A stretch of DNA of 64,000 nt from Vibrio proteolyticus NBRC 13287 (GCF_000467125.1 NZ_BATJ01000020.1:46358-110357), one strand, 5' to 3'. Positions 1 through 9,202 are shown, counted from the first letter of the stretch. Notes: generated by a model from the sequence alone, not told the origin. Made by a program: numbers and translations.

Positions 1-1370
1 TGACTATCAACTTCTATAGAGGCCAGTAAGCTGTTGCCCTGACTGTCCAGCAAATCAAAATGCCCCGCAAACGCCGGTACCCGGTTAATTTCCAGTTTTT
101 CCGGATTGTCACCCCAGCCCGACGGCTTGTAGGCCCAGCCACCGCCAGCTTTAGCAAACGACAGCCTCAGTTTCTGATTATTCGGCTCACCATTCTGGTC
201 GACCACATTGATGTCCAGCTTACAACGATCCTGATCATACCAGTCGAGATTATAATAAGACAGATGAGTGATCTGCTTGGATAGGGTAAAGGTATCGCTG
301 TTTTCCTTCACGATACTCGCCTCCCCTTCATAGTGCCATTTACCCGTGGTGTCGGTATAACTCCAGATCGGGATGGTTTGATCATTGAGAGAAAGCGGTG
401 CGCCGGTATTTGGGTTAGTGGTGGACTTAGGCACGTCAAAGGTCAGGCGAATCCCGCTGCCATCAAAGCCTTTGACCTGATTGCCCGCTTCGTCTTCCAG
501 TTCGATGGCCACAAAGCCTGCAGAAATAAAGGTCAACCCGGTAGCAGAGCGAATGTCTGCCGGTAAATCACCGGTGACTTCTTGTGGCGACAGCCCCCCC
601 GGGAACAGGTACAACGGATTGTTGTCTGCGTCGGCAATCCCCTGGGGATCGGCGGAGAACATCATCAACGACGCGGTGATGTCACCGACGGGCACAAACG
701 CCGAACCGTCTTCTGCCAGCAGGGTCGTACCGGCAGGGATGGTTAAACTGGCGCTGGCTCCATCGAGAATCTGCCCCCCGCTGGTGGTAGTTGACTGGAT
801 AGGCGTGGACAACGTCAGCGTGCTCGCGGTTGAGGAACCGGACATGGCGACGATTTGTGCTGCGTACGCGGTCGCCACATCGTCAGAGGAAGATTTCGGC
901 ATGACCTCGACCCAGTAGCTCGTCTCCATCGACGTTTGGGTCAGATCGAAATATTGGGAGTTAGAGAAAAAGCCTTTGCCGTGCGTCACCAGTGTCAAAC
1001 TGGCTCGGCTATCACCACTGGAGGACACGTTGAAAGCACTGATAGAAATTGGCACGATGCCTGAGTCCGGAACCAGCAGCACATTGCTTTGATAAGCCGT
1101 CCCGTCAACATAACCGGCCACCTCACGCCCCGAAACGTCAGTCACACTCACCCGAAAGTCCTGTGACTGATTGCTGACATCAAACACAAATCTCACTTCC
1201 AGATTCGATAGTGGCGTGTCATCGGTCGTATTGGTCACATTGAACGACAATGCCTGCACCTGGCTGGACACATCATCGTCGGAGTCACTGTTACACCCGA
1301 CCAGTCCCAATGTCGATAACATCAGTACCACAGCGGCTCTGAGGTATCCATTCTTGAATCGTCTACCCAT
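1..1370 (-). CDS. Large acidic lipoprotein, 3' end beyond the window
   Basis: An uninterrupted minus-strand reading frame runs from an ATG at 1370 off the left edge (456 complete codons, no stop in the window). An AAGGA ribosome-binding site lies just upstream of the ATG. The N-terminus is a lipoprotein signal: RR at residues 3-4, a hydrophobic stretch, and the lipobox LVGC with Cys26, followed by an acidic serine-rich linker. Asp at +3 and beyond but Asn at +2 suggests outer-membrane sorting. The rest is rich in Ser, Thr, Asp and Gly with alternating hydrophobic residues, as in beta-sandwich surface proteins. No enzyme motif was recognised. The function is unknown; a secreted or surface binding role is only a guess. 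Confidence 0.8.
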   Translation of the reverse strand, partial: MGRRFKNGYLRAAVVLMLSTLGLVGCNSDSDDDVSSQVQALSFNVTNTTDDTPLSNLEVRFVFDVSNQSQDFRVSVTDVSGREVAGYVDGTAYQSNVLLVPDSGIVPISISAFNVSSSGDSRASLTLVTHGKGFFSNSQYFDLTQTSMETSYWVEVMPKSSSDDVATAYAAQIVAMSGSSTASTLTLSTPIQSTTTSGGQILDGASASLTIPAGTTLLAEDGSAFVPVGDITASLMMFSADPQGIADADNNPLYLFPGGLSPQEVTGDLPADIRSATGLTFISAGFVAIELEDEAGNQVKGFDGSGIRLTFDVPKSTTNPNTGAPLSLNDQTIPIWSYTDTTGKWHYEGEASIVKENSDTFTLSKQITHLSYYNLDWYDQDRCKLDINVVDQNGEPNNQKLRLSFAKAGGGWAYKPSGWGDNPEKLEINRVPAFAGHFDLLDSQGNSLLASIEVDS

Positions 1371-1532
1371 TTCATATCCTTATTATTCACGTCAACAACA
1401 TAAGCAATAAGTAGGATATGAAGTATTTTCATATTTTCCATGAAATATGGGTAAGAAATGTCCGGGTCTGCGACTCCCAACTCATTGAATGCGTGATAAA
1501 AGTCACCCTATCAGGCCCTGATTGAGGCTTCG

Positions 1533-1568
1533 CCAACAAAAAAACCTGCCGCAGCAGGTTTTTTTGTT
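1533..1568 (-). terminator. Intrinsic terminator of rapA
   Basis: The stem CCTGC/GCAGG is extended by A and T runs on both sides around a four-base loop, so it can act in both directions. It lies 47 bases after the rapA stop and before the start of the next minus-strand gene. Confidence 0.85.
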
Positions 1569-1614
1569 AGCAACAGACCAATCTGTGTCTGCCCTGAGAG
1601 TGTCACAGCATGGA

Positions 1615-4524
1615 TCAGTTATGAGACACCACAATCAGACGCAGAGAGTCCAGCTGATACTGAGCACGACTGATGTAATCCGACAATGCTTGAATCTGAC
1701 GATCGATGGCTTCCAGCTCTTCATCACGGATATTTGGATTGACGGCTTTGAGTGCCTGTAGGCGCCCCAGCTCACTGTTGAGACTGGCCTGCATCTCCTT
1801 CTGAGCCTGATCACGCACCGCCGCGACCTGCTCGACAATGCGCTGATCAGCCTGTTCAATCAACTGATGCACCTGCGCCTGTACTGAGTTCACCAACTTG
1901 CTGGCCAAATGACGGTTCACCGGACTCAGCTGACGGTTAAAGCTTTCGAACTCCACCTGAGCGGACAGATCGTTGCCCTGTTTATCAAGCATCAGTCGGA
2001 TTGGCGTCTGCGGCAGGAAGCGGTTGATGCCACTGCTTTTTGGTGCCTGCGCATCCACCAGATAAACCAGCTCGAGTAAAATAGTGCCCACCGGCAGGGC
2101 TTTGTTTTTCAGCAGCGACACCGCACAGGTGCCGACCCCTTCACTCATCAGCAGATCAATCCCTCCCTGAATCATCGGGTGCTCCCAACTGATGAAGTGC
2201 ATATCTTCGCGTGACAGCGCTGTATCCCGGTCAAACGTGATGGTGGCACCTTCATACGGCAACCCCGGATAGCTCGGTACCATCATATGCTCCGACGGAG
2301 TAACCACCAAGGCGTTCTCGCCTTTGTCATCCTGATTAAGACCAATGGTGTCAAACAGGCTAAGAGCAAACGTCACCAAATTGGTATCGCCGTCGGTTGA
2401 AGCAATTTTTTCCACGATTTGCTGCGCTTTGTCGCCACCATTAGAGTGCATTTCCAGTAAACGGTCACGCCCCTGTTCGAGCTGCGATTTCAATGACTTG
2501 TTCAGCTTGGCAGACGCCTCAATCACCTCATCCAACGCGTCCACATTTCCGCTGGCCAGCATCTCAATCAGCGCATCGGCGTACTGATCGTACACCGCGC
2601 GCCCGGTCGGGCAGGTTTCAGCAAACGCGTTCAGACCTTCATCAAACCAACGAGCGAGGATCGCCTGTGCCGTGTCTTTCAGGTACGGCACATAAATGTC
2701 GATATCGCGTTGTTGTCCAATCCGATCCAGACGACCGATACGCTGCTCCAGCAGATCCGGGTTGAACGGCAGATCGAACATCACCAACTGATTAGCAAAC
2801 TGAAAGTTGCGCCCTTCCGAGCCGATTTCACTGCAAATCAGTACCTGAGCGCCGCCCTCTTCCTGTGCAAAGTACGCCGCCGCTTTATCACGCTCGAGAA
2901 TCGACATCCCCTCATGGAAGACCGTTGCGCGGATCCCTTCACGCTCTCGCAACGCCTGCTCCAGTTGCAGTGCCGTGTTGGCGCGCGATGCAATCACCAG
3001 GATCTTCTCGCTGCGTTTTTCTTTGATCTTCTCCAGCAGCCAGTTGACCCGAGAGTCGAACTGCCACCAACTGGCGTCATCGCCTTCAAATTCCTGGAAG
3101 ATTTCTTCCGGATAGAGGTTCTTTAAAGCCCGGGCCTGATCGCTCATCTTGCCACCCAACATACCGGCAACGCGCATCGACGTAGTGTACTGTGACGGAA
3201 TGTCCATCGGCAGCAACTGTACATTGCGCTGCGGGAAGCCTTTGATGGCGGCACGGGTGTTGCGAAACAGCACGCGTCCGGTGCCGTGGCGGTCCATCAG
3301 GTTGTCGATCAATTCCTGACGGGCACTCGCTTTGGCGTCTTGGTCGCTGTTGCTTTCAATGATTCGAAACAGTGGTTCGACATCCTGCTCGGACAACAAC
3401 TCACTGATCTGGTTTTTGGCCGCATCCGCCAGTTGCTCACCGGCAAACAGCGCCGCCACCGAGTCGGCCACAGGAGCATATTGCGCTTCTTCTTCGACAA
3501 ACGCGGCGTAATCGTAAAAGCGATCCGGATCGAGCAGACGCAAACGGGCAAAGTGGCTCTCACGTCCCAGTTGCTCAGGCGTCGCGGTCAACAGCAGCAC
3601 TCCCGGTGTTTTCTCTGCCAGCGCTTCAATCACCTGATATTCACGGCTCGGATTATCTTGACTCCACTCCAGGTGATGCGCTTCGTCCACCACCAACAGA
3701 TCCCACTCCCCTTCCAGCGCCTGTTCAAAACGCTGACGGCTCTTGCGCAGGAAATCCAATGAACACAACACGTACTGCTGCGTATCAAACGGGTTGTCGG
3801 CTTCTTCGAACGCTTCGACACAACGCTCTTCATCAAAAATGGAGAAATGGAGGTTGAAACGACGCATCATCTCCACCAGCCACTGATGCTGCAGGGTTTC
3901 GGGTACCACAATCAGAATGCGCTCCGCACGCCCAGACAGGACCTGCTGGTGAATGATCATCCCAGCTTCGATGGTTTTCCCCAGCCCCACTTCGTCCGCC
4001 AGCAGCACACGCGGCGCATGACGGCGGCCAACTTCGTGAGCAATGTACAATTGATGAGGGATGAGGCCGGCGCGCATGCCACACAAACCACGCATCGGGC
4101 TCTTGTGCTGTTGGTATTGATTGCTCAGGGCACGATAACGCAGGACAAAATTGTCCATACGATCAATCTGGCCGGCGTACAGTTTGTCCTGTGGCTTATT
4201 GAAACGAATCTGGTTGCTGAGCATGATTTCACGCAAAACCACACCGCTTTCGCCGGTGTCTTGCCGGGTGCCGATATAGCAGAACAGACCATTGCTTTCC
4301 TGCACGTCCTCAACACTCAGAGACCAGCCTTCCTGACATTCGATAAGGTCACCGGGATTAAACGTCACCCGGGTCACTGGCGCATCTTTGCGGGCATAAA
4401 CCCGGGTTTCCTCCGATGCTGAGAACATCAGCGTTACGGTTCGAGCATCCATTGCTACGACGGTACCTAATCCCAAATCGCTTTCCGTATCGCTAATCCA
4501 GCGCTGCCCCAAAGCAAATGTCAT
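1615..4524 (-). CDS. rapA: RNA polymerase-associated Swi2/Snf2 ATPase RapA (HepA)
   Basis: The product has 969 residues, almost the same length as E. coli RapA. RapA binds RNA polymerase and recycles it after termination or backtracking by ATP-driven translocation. N-terminal Tudor/SH3-like region at about 1-110; Walker A DEVGLGKT at 177-184; DEAH box at 280-283 followed by HH; helicase C-terminal part with the arginine-finger region QRIGRLDRIGQ; long C-terminal RapA-specific region. The gene is single, ends in a terminator at 1533-1568 and faces away from the downstream PhoH-type gene. The identification rests on full-length family features and is secure. Confidence 0.97.
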   Translation of the reverse strand: MTFALGQRWISDTESDLGLGTVVAMDARTVTLMFSASEETRVYARKDAPVTRVTFNPGDLIECQEGWSLSVEDVQESNGLFCYIGTRQDTGESGVVLREIMLSNQIRFNKPQDKLYAGQIDRMDNFVLRYRALSNQYQQHKSPMRGLCGMRAGLIPHQLYIAHEVGRRHAPRVLLADEVGLGKTIEAGMIIHQQVLSGRAERILIVVPETLQHQWLVEMMRRFNLHFSIFDEERCVEAFEEADNPFDTQQYVLCSLDFLRKSRQRFEQALEGEWDLLVVDEAHHLEWSQDNPSREYQVIEALAEKTPGVLLLTATPEQLGRESHFARLRLLDPDRFYDYAAFVEEEAQYAPVADSVAALFAGEQLADAAKNQISELLSEQDVEPLFRIIESNSDQDAKASARQELIDNLMDRHGTGRVLFRNTRAAIKGFPQRNVQLLPMDIPSQYTTSMRVAGMLGGKMSDQARALKNLYPEEIFQEFEGDDASWWQFDSRVNWLLEKIKEKRSEKILVIASRANTALQLEQALREREGIRATVFHEGMSILERDKAAAYFAQEEGGAQVLICSEIGSEGRNFQFANQLVMFDLPFNPDLLEQRIGRLDRIGQQRDIDIYVPYLKDTAQAILARWFDEGLNAFAETCPTGRAVYDQYADALIEMLASGNVDALDEVIEASAKLNKSLKSQLEQGRDRLLEMHSNGGDKAQQIVEKIASTDGDTNLVTFALSLFDTIGLNQDDKGENALVVTPSEHMMVPSYPGLPYEGATITFDRDTALSREDMHFISWEHPMIQGGIDLLMSEGVGTCAVSLLKNKALPVGTILLELVYLVDAQAPKSSGINRFLPQTPIRLMLDKQGNDLSAQVEFESFNRQLSPVNRHLASKLVNSVQAQVHQLIEQADQRIVEQVAAVRDQAQKEMQASLNSELGRLQALKAVNPNIRDEELEAIDRQIQALSDYISRAQYQLDSLRLIVVSHN

Positions 4525-4961
4525 GAATCGACTACCTCATCTGTTGGTCTGAAACTATTTTAGTGTGAATCCCACCTGTTGAAAGGCGACTGAACAGGAT
4601 AATCCGGCTCAGTAAGGAGGTGGAAAAAAGGCCGCTAATATTACTTGAAGCTGTGATACAGGTCACGTGCAAACACCCCGTTTACGACGTTTTTTTTACC
4701 GCGCTTTTGTGGCTGAAATCAAACTGTAAGAAATTCGTGTCATTCCTAGTCAGGAGTGTTGCTATACTCGAACTGAATATGCAGGACAGCACTTACGGAC
4801 TCATAAGCTTAAGCCTGTATCTTCGGTATACGAGACGATGTATCAACACGGGTTTGCAGCACGTAGTGGATTTCTCCCTCGCATCCCGGCAAGCAGAAAT
4901 CCGTCACCTCTGTTGCAAGCATCTTCGGCTAAGCACGCCGCGCTGCGGCAAGGAGACGCTT
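4525..4961 (+). promoter_or_regulatory. rapA/phoH divergent intergenic region with candidate CRP site and long leader
   Basis: This 437-base gap separates divergent rapA and the PIN-PhoH gene. At 4652-4667 is TGTGA-N6-TCACG, nine of ten bases of the CRP half-site pair. TATACT at 4763-4768 could be a -10 box, which would leave an untranslated leader of about 190 bases before the ATG at 4962. A reading frame continues upstream in frame to 4620 but has no ribosome-binding site and does not resemble the family, so it was not used as the start. Confidence 0.45.
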
Positions 4962-6338
4962 ATGGGCGATACCGATCGGAAACTGTTTGTACTCGACACC
5001 AATATCCTTCTTCACGAACCTTTTGCCATCTATTCCTTCCAAGAACACGACGTGGTCATTCCCATGACCGTCCTCGAAGAACTCGACCGAATCAAAGACA
5101 GCAAACGCGATGTGGCGCGCGATGCTCGTGTGGCGATTCGCGCACTTGAAGATCTGTTCCGTGACGCCACTCCCGATCAGATTTCAGAAGGCATTCCCAT
5201 CAATAAGGAAGGCAATGAGACAGGCCACATCTCCATTCTGGCCGATTTTGAACTGCAGGAAACCGTCAAAGCCTTCACCGACAAAGAGGGTGACAACCGG
5301 ATTCTCAACGCGGTATTGTACCTGCAAAATAAACGAGCGCCGCGCGAAGTCGTGTTGATCACCAAAGACATCAATATGCGTCTGCGTGCCAAAGGTGCCG
5401 GCGTGCGCTTTGTCGAAGACTACCGGACCGATCAACTGATCGATGACGTTCAGTACCTGACCAAAGGCTTTCAGCAGGTCGAAGGTGACTTCTGGAGCAA
5501 CATCGACCAGGTCGACAGCCGTACCATCAACGGCTACACCTATCACACTCTGGCCCGTGGGCCGTTTGAACCGACCTTCATTAATCAATACGTCATCGAC
5601 CAGAAAAGTGACTTCGCCGGACGAGTCGAGTCGATCAATCCGGAGCAAATTACGCTGCGCGATCTCAGCCGCGAACGTATGATGCACCGCAAAGCGTGGG
5701 ATATCACGCCGAAAAACATCTATCAGGGCATGGCGCTGGATGCCCTGCTCGATCCCGACATCGATCTGGTGATCCTCACCGGAGCAGCCGGCAGTGGTAA
5801 AACCCTGTTGGCGATGGCGGCGGCGCTTGAGCAGACCATTGAGAAAGGCATGTTCGATAAGATCATCGTCACCCGTAATACGCCAGATATCGGTGAGTCC
5901 ATCGGCTTCCTGCCCGGGACAGAAGAAGAGAAAATGATGCCCTGGCTGGCGGCGGTCACCGACACACTGGAAGCGCTGCACAAACACGATCACTGCACTG
6001 AAGGCTCTCTCAAATACATCTGCGACAAAGCCAACATTCAGTTCAAGTCGATCAACTTCATGCGCGGCCGCTCAATTCAAAATGCATTTGTGCTGCTCGA
6101 TGAATGTCAGAACCTGACCGCTTCACAGATCAAAACCATCATTACCCGCTGTGGTGAAGGTACGAAGATCGTTTGCTCGGGTAACCTGGCCCAGATCGAC
6201 TCTCACTACCTGACTCCGGTCACCTCCGGCCTGACCTACATGGTTGAACGCTTCAAAAACTTTGAAGGCAGCGCCAACATTCACCTCAACGGCGTGGTCC
6301 GCAGTCGTCTGGCTGAGTTTGCAGAAGAGAATTTATAA
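4962..6338 (+). CDS. PIN domain-PhoH ATPase fusion (YlaK-type)
   Basis: 458 residues from the ATG at 4962, chosen because AGGAG lies six bases upstream and because the sequence starting LFVLDTN is the normal start of the PIN domain. PIN fold at about 7-150, with the acidic nuclease residues in LDTN and EELDRIKDS. PhoH-type P-loop domain in the C-terminal half: Walker A GAAGSGKT at 274-281 and Walker B VLLDE at 377-381. Fusions of this kind are proposed RNA helicase-nucleases; in some bacteria they act as sequence-specific RNases. The cellular role in Vibrio is not established. A strong terminator follows. This is not E. coli YbeZ, which lacks the PIN domain. Confidence 0.92.
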   Translation: MGDTDRKLFVLDTNILLHEPFAIYSFQEHDVVIPMTVLEELDRIKDSKRDVARDARVAIRALEDLFRDATPDQISEGIPINKEGNETGHISILADFELQETVKAFTDKEGDNRILNAVLYLQNKRAPREVVLITKDINMRLRAKGAGVRFVEDYRTDQLIDDVQYLTKGFQQVEGDFWSNIDQVDSRTINGYTYHTLARGPFEPTFINQYVIDQKSDFAGRVESINPEQITLRDLSRERMMHRKAWDITPKNIYQGMALDALLDPDIDLVILTGAAGSGKTLLAMAAALEQTIEKGMFDKIIVTRNTPDIGESIGFLPGTEEEKMMPWLAAVTDTLEALHKHDHCTEGSLKYICDKANIQFKSINFMRGRSIQNAFVLLDECQNLTASQIKTIITRCGEGTKIVCSGNLAQIDSHYLTPVTSGLTYMVERFKNFEGSANIHLNGVVRSRLAEFAEENL

Positions 6339-6340
6339 TC

Positions 6341-6379
6341 AAAAAAAGCGAGATATTATTTATATCTCGCTTTATTTTT
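6341..6379 (+). terminator. Intrinsic terminator after the PIN-PhoH gene
   Basis: A 12-base perfect stem, AAAGCGAGATAT with its complement, has a five-base loop and ends in TTTATTTTT. It begins directly after the stop codon. Confidence 0.9.
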
Positions 6380-6395
6380 AAAATAATTATTCACA
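6378..6395 (+). promoter_or_regulatory. Candidate ArgR operator (ARG box) upstream of argF
   Basis: The core at 6380-6393 matches the ARG box pattern TGAAT-N4-ATTCA at all positions except the first two bases. A weaker second box may lie at about 6399-6416. It sits 60-80 bases before argF, where repression by arginine-bound ArgR is expected. ArgR itself is encoded at 25293-25763. Confidence 0.5.
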
Positions 6396-6456
6396 AAAAG
6401 TCTATTTTTATGGTTAACTAATCCTGATAATTAAATAACGATTCAGGAACTGGAGC

Positions 6457-7461
6457 ATGGCATTTAACTTACGTAACCGTAACTTCCTCAAGTTACTGGA
6501 CTTTACCCCAAAAGAAATCCATTTCCTGCTCGAGCTGTCAGCAGAGCTGAAAAAGGCCAAATACGCCGGTACCGAGCAGAAAACCTTATGCGGCAAAAAC
6601 ATCGCCCTGATTTTTGAAAAAGCCTCGACCCGAACCCGCTGCGCGTTTGAAGTGGCCGCCTTTGATCAGGGCGCCCAGGTGTCGTACATCGGTCCGTCCG
6701 GATCCCAGATCGGCCACAAAGAGTCGATGAAAGACACCGCCCGGGTGTTGGGACGTATGTATGACGGCATTGAATATCGTGGCTTTGGTCAGGCGATTGT
6801 CGAAGAGCTGGGGACCCACGCCGGTGTACCGGTATGGAACGGTCTGACCGATGAATATCACCCCACTCAGATCCTGGCCGACTTCCTCACCATGCTCGAA
6901 CACGGCCGCGGCAAGCAGTTACACCAGATCCGTTTCGCTTACCTGGGCGATGCGCGCAATAACATGGGCAACTCGCTGATGGTCGGCGCCGCAAAAATGG
7001 GGATGGACATTCGCTTAGTCGCCCCGAAAGCGTTCTGGCCGCAGGCAGAGCTGGTCGCGGAGTGTCAGGCGATTGCGGCCGAGACAGGCGCCCAGATCAC
7101 GCTGACGGAAAGTGTCGACGACGGCGTCAAAGATTGTGACTTCCTCTACACTGACGTTTGGGTTTCCATGGGCGAAGCCGCCGAAGCATGGGGTGAACGC
7201 GTCGCCACTCTGACGCCTTATCAGGTCAACCAGACGGTGATTGAAAAAACCGCCAATCCACAGGTGAAATTCATGCACTGCCTGCCTGCATTTCACAATG
7301 ATGAAACCACCATCGGCAAGCAAGTGGCCGAACAATATGACATGCAAGGGCTCGAAGTCACGGAAGACGTGTTTGAATCCGGATGTTCCATCGTGTTTGA
7401 TCAGGCCGAAAATCGCATGCATACCATCAAAGCCGTCATGGTCGCCACACTTGGCCAGTAA
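6457..7461 (+). CDS. argF: Ornithine carbamoyltransferase
   Basis: 334 residues. The enzyme makes citrulline from ornithine and carbamoyl phosphate in arginine biosynthesis. The carbamoyl-phosphate loop STRTR is at 57-61, HPTQ lies in DEYHPTQ, and the ornithine-binding HCLP motif is at 274-277. CTGGAGC before the ATG is the ribosome-binding site. The next operon (pyrBI) encodes aspartate carbamoyltransferase, which uses the same carbamoyl phosphate. The gene could also serve the arginine deiminase pathway, since the arcA in this window has no arcB beside it, but the ARG box argues for a biosynthetic role. Confidence 0.97.
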   Translation: MAFNLRNRNFLKLLDFTPKEIHFLLELSAELKKAKYAGTEQKTLCGKNIALIFEKASTRTRCAFEVAAFDQGAQVSYIGPSGSQIGHKESMKDTARVLGRMYDGIEYRGFGQAIVEELGTHAGVPVWNGLTDEYHPTQILADFLTMLEHGRGKQLHQIRFAYLGDARNNMGNSLMVGAAKMGMDIRLVAPKAFWPQAELVAECQAIAAETGAQITLTESVDDGVKDCDFLYTDVWVSMGEAAEAWGERVATLTPYQVNQTVIEKTANPQVKFMHCLPAFHNDETTIGKQVAEQYDMQGLEVTEDVFESGCSIVFDQAENRMHTIKAVMVATLGQ

Positions 7462-7486
7462 GACGCGCAAAGCATGATGTAATCGC

Positions 7487-7514
7487 TTGCGCTCACAAAT
7501 TTCCGGCGTATAAT
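7487..7514 (+). promoter_or_regulatory. pyrBI promoter
   Basis: TTGCGC at 7487-7492 and a perfect TATAAT at 7509-7514 are separated by 16 bases. Transcription would start near 7521, upstream of the leader peptide and attenuator. Confidence 0.75.
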
Positions 7515-7542
7515 GCTCGGCAATTTGTCTGAGGGAAGTGAA

Positions 7543-7635
7543 ATGAAGCCGAGTCTGGTAGCGACAATGCGACATACTCTAGGTAAGCTGGTTGGCTTAC
7601 CGGCGAATTCTTTTTCTTCCTCATCTGATTTCTAA
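7543..7635 (+). CDS. pyrL: pyrBI operon leader peptide (PyrL-like)
   Basis: A 30-residue open frame starts at ATG 7543 after GAGGGAAGTG and ends at TAA 7633-7635, whose last base adjoins the attenuator stem. Its last third is encoded by a pyrimidine-rich tract (codons for SFSSSSDF). In the E. coli pyrBI system low UTP stalls RNA polymerase in such U-rich leaders, letting the translating ribosome catch up and disrupt the terminator. The arrangement of promoter, short ORF, U/C-rich tract, overlapping terminator and pyrB is the same here. The residue sequence is not closely like E. coli PyrL, so the assignment rests on position and architecture. Confidence 0.8.
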   Translation: MKPSLVATMRHTLGKLVGLPANSFSSSSDF

Positions 7636-7636
7636 A

Positions 7637-7662
7637 GCCTCCCATCTCGGGAGGCTTTTTTA
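7637..7662 (+). terminator. pyrBI attenuator
   Basis: The stem GCCTCCC/GGGAGGC is followed by six T and lies immediately after the leader-peptide stop and 33 bases before pyrB. It is the terminator half of UTP-sensitive attenuation. Confidence 0.85.
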
Positions 7663-7694
7663 TTGTCTGAAGTATACTGCTAGGGAAGACGATC

Positions 7695-8624
7695 ATGACC
7701 AATACGCTTTATCACAAGCACATCATCTCAATTCCGGAACTCTCACGCGAAGAGCTGGAACTCATCGTGGACACCGCTGGTCAGCTGAAAGCGCAGCCAA
7801 ATCCGGAGCTGATTAAAAATAAGGTCATCGCCAGCTGTTTCTTTGAACCTTCCACCCGTACCCGCCTGTCGTTCGAGACGGCCATTCAACGCATCGGGGG
7901 GGATGTGATCGGCTTTGACAACGGCGGTAACACCTCGCTGGCGAAAAAAGGAGAAACCCTGGCGGACTCCGTGCAAGTGATCGCTTCTTACGTCGATGCG
8001 TTTGTGATGCGCCACCCTCAGGAAGGCGCGGCGCGTCTGGCGTCGGAATTTTCGAAAGGCGTTCCGGTCATCAACGCCGGAGATGGCGCCAACCAGCACC
8101 CCACCCAAACCCTGCTCGATCTGTTTACCATTGCGGAAACCCAGGGACGCCTCGACCAACTGAACGTCGCGTTTGTCGGAGACCTCAAGTATGGCCGTAC
8201 GGTCCACTCACTGACTCAGGCACTGGCGAAATTCAAGCAGGTCCGCTTTTACTTCGTCGCGCCAGAGGCGCTGGCGATGCCGGATTACATCTGCGAAGAA
8301 CTGGACGATGCGGGCATTGAATACAGCCTGCATACCGACATGGAGAGCGTGATTCCACAACTGGATATCCTCTATATGACCCGGGTACAGAAAGAGCGCT
8401 TCGACGAGTCAGAATACGCCCACATTAAGTCCGCCTACATCCTGACGGCCTCGATGCTCAAGGAGGCGCGGGATAACCTGAAAGTGCTGCACCCACTGCC
8501 GCGTGTCGATGAAATCACCACCGACGTGGATAAGACCCCCCATGCCTACTACTTTGAGCAGGCAGAAAACGGCGTCTATGCGCGTGAAGCTTTGTTGGCA
8601 CTGGTCCTAAACGAAACACTGTAA
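7695..8624 (+). CDS. pyrB: Aspartate carbamoyltransferase catalytic subunit
   Basis: 309 residues. It condenses carbamoyl phosphate with aspartate in the first committed step of UMP synthesis. FEPSTRTR ends at residue 57, HPTQ is present and HPLPR lies near the C-terminus. It is followed after 16 bases by the regulatory subunit, so the enzyme should be the allosteric class B holoenzyme. Expression is probably set by the attenuator upstream. Confidence 0.98.
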   Translation: MTNTLYHKHIISIPELSREELELIVDTAGQLKAQPNPELIKNKVIASCFFEPSTRTRLSFETAIQRIGGDVIGFDNGGNTSLAKKGETLADSVQVIASYVDAFVMRHPQEGAARLASEFSKGVPVINAGDGANQHPTQTLLDLFTIAETQGRLDQLNVAFVGDLKYGRTVHSLTQALAKFKQVRFYFVAPEALAMPDYICEELDDAGIEYSLHTDMESVIPQLDILYMTRVQKERFDESEYAHIKSAYILTASMLKEARDNLKVLHPLPRVDEITTDVDKTPHAYYFEQAENGVYAREALLALVLNETL

Positions 8625-8640
8625 TCGGGAGACAATTCAA

Positions 8641-9102
8641 ATGGGAAAAGAAACGCAACTTCAGGTCGAAGCGATCAAAAACGGCACTGTGATTGACCAT
8701 ATCCCGGCTCAGATCGGCATCAAGGTGCTGAAACTGTTTGCAATGGACAAAGCGGAGCAACGCGTGACCATAGGCCTCAACCTGCCGTCTTCTGCGCTGG
8801 GCCACAAAGATTTACTCAAGATTGAAAACGTATTCATCAGTGAAGAGCAGGCCAACAAACTGGCTCTGTATGCGCCGCACGCAACCGTTAACCAGATTGA
8901 AGACTATCAGGTAGTGAAAAAACTGGCGCTGACACTGCCACCGCAAATCAACGCCGTGTTCGAGTGCCCAAACAGCAACTGCATTTCACACAATGAGCCA
9001 GTCGACAGCAGCTTTAAGGTGATTGAAAAACGGGATGATATCCGCCTTAAATGCAAGTACTGCGAGAAAGTCTTCTCGCGCGAAATCGTCACCGAACGCT
9101 AG
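8641..9102 (+). CDS. pyrI: Aspartate carbamoyltransferase regulatory subunit
   Basis: 153 residues. This subunit binds CTP and ATP and contacts PyrB through a zinc domain. The four zinc cysteines are at 109, 114, 138 and 141, the same numbers as in E. coli PyrI. GGGAGA precedes the ATG. Co-transcribed with pyrB and followed by a terminator. Confidence 0.98.
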   Translation: MGKETQLQVEAIKNGTVIDHIPAQIGIKVLKLFAMDKAEQRVTIGLNLPSSALGHKDLLKIENVFISEEQANKLALYAPHATVNQIEDYQVVKKLALTLPPQINAVFECPNSNCISHNEPVDSSFKVIEKRDDIRLKCKYCEKVFSREIVTER

Positions 9103-9108
9103 TCACTC

Positions 9109-9135
9109 TTCCCCGCCTCGAGCGGGGATTTTTCT
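9109..9135 (+). terminator. Terminator of pyrBI
   Basis: CCCCGC and GCGGGG form a six-base GC stem around a five-base loop, followed by ATTTTT. Confidence 0.85.
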
Positions 9136-9202
9136 TTACCCCCCGCGGCTTTCGCGGCACACTGGGGCTTCCGATTTCCCCTTACTAAGATGGAACATAA
9201 TA

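Noticed and set aside
4620..4961. 114-residue N-terminal extension of the PIN-PhoH protein
   Set aside because: No ribosome-binding site, residues unlike the family, and a good AGGAG-ATG occurs at 4962.
5184..5993. Minus-strand ORF of 269 codons opposite the PIN-PhoH gene
   Set aside because: Antisense of a strongly supported gene.
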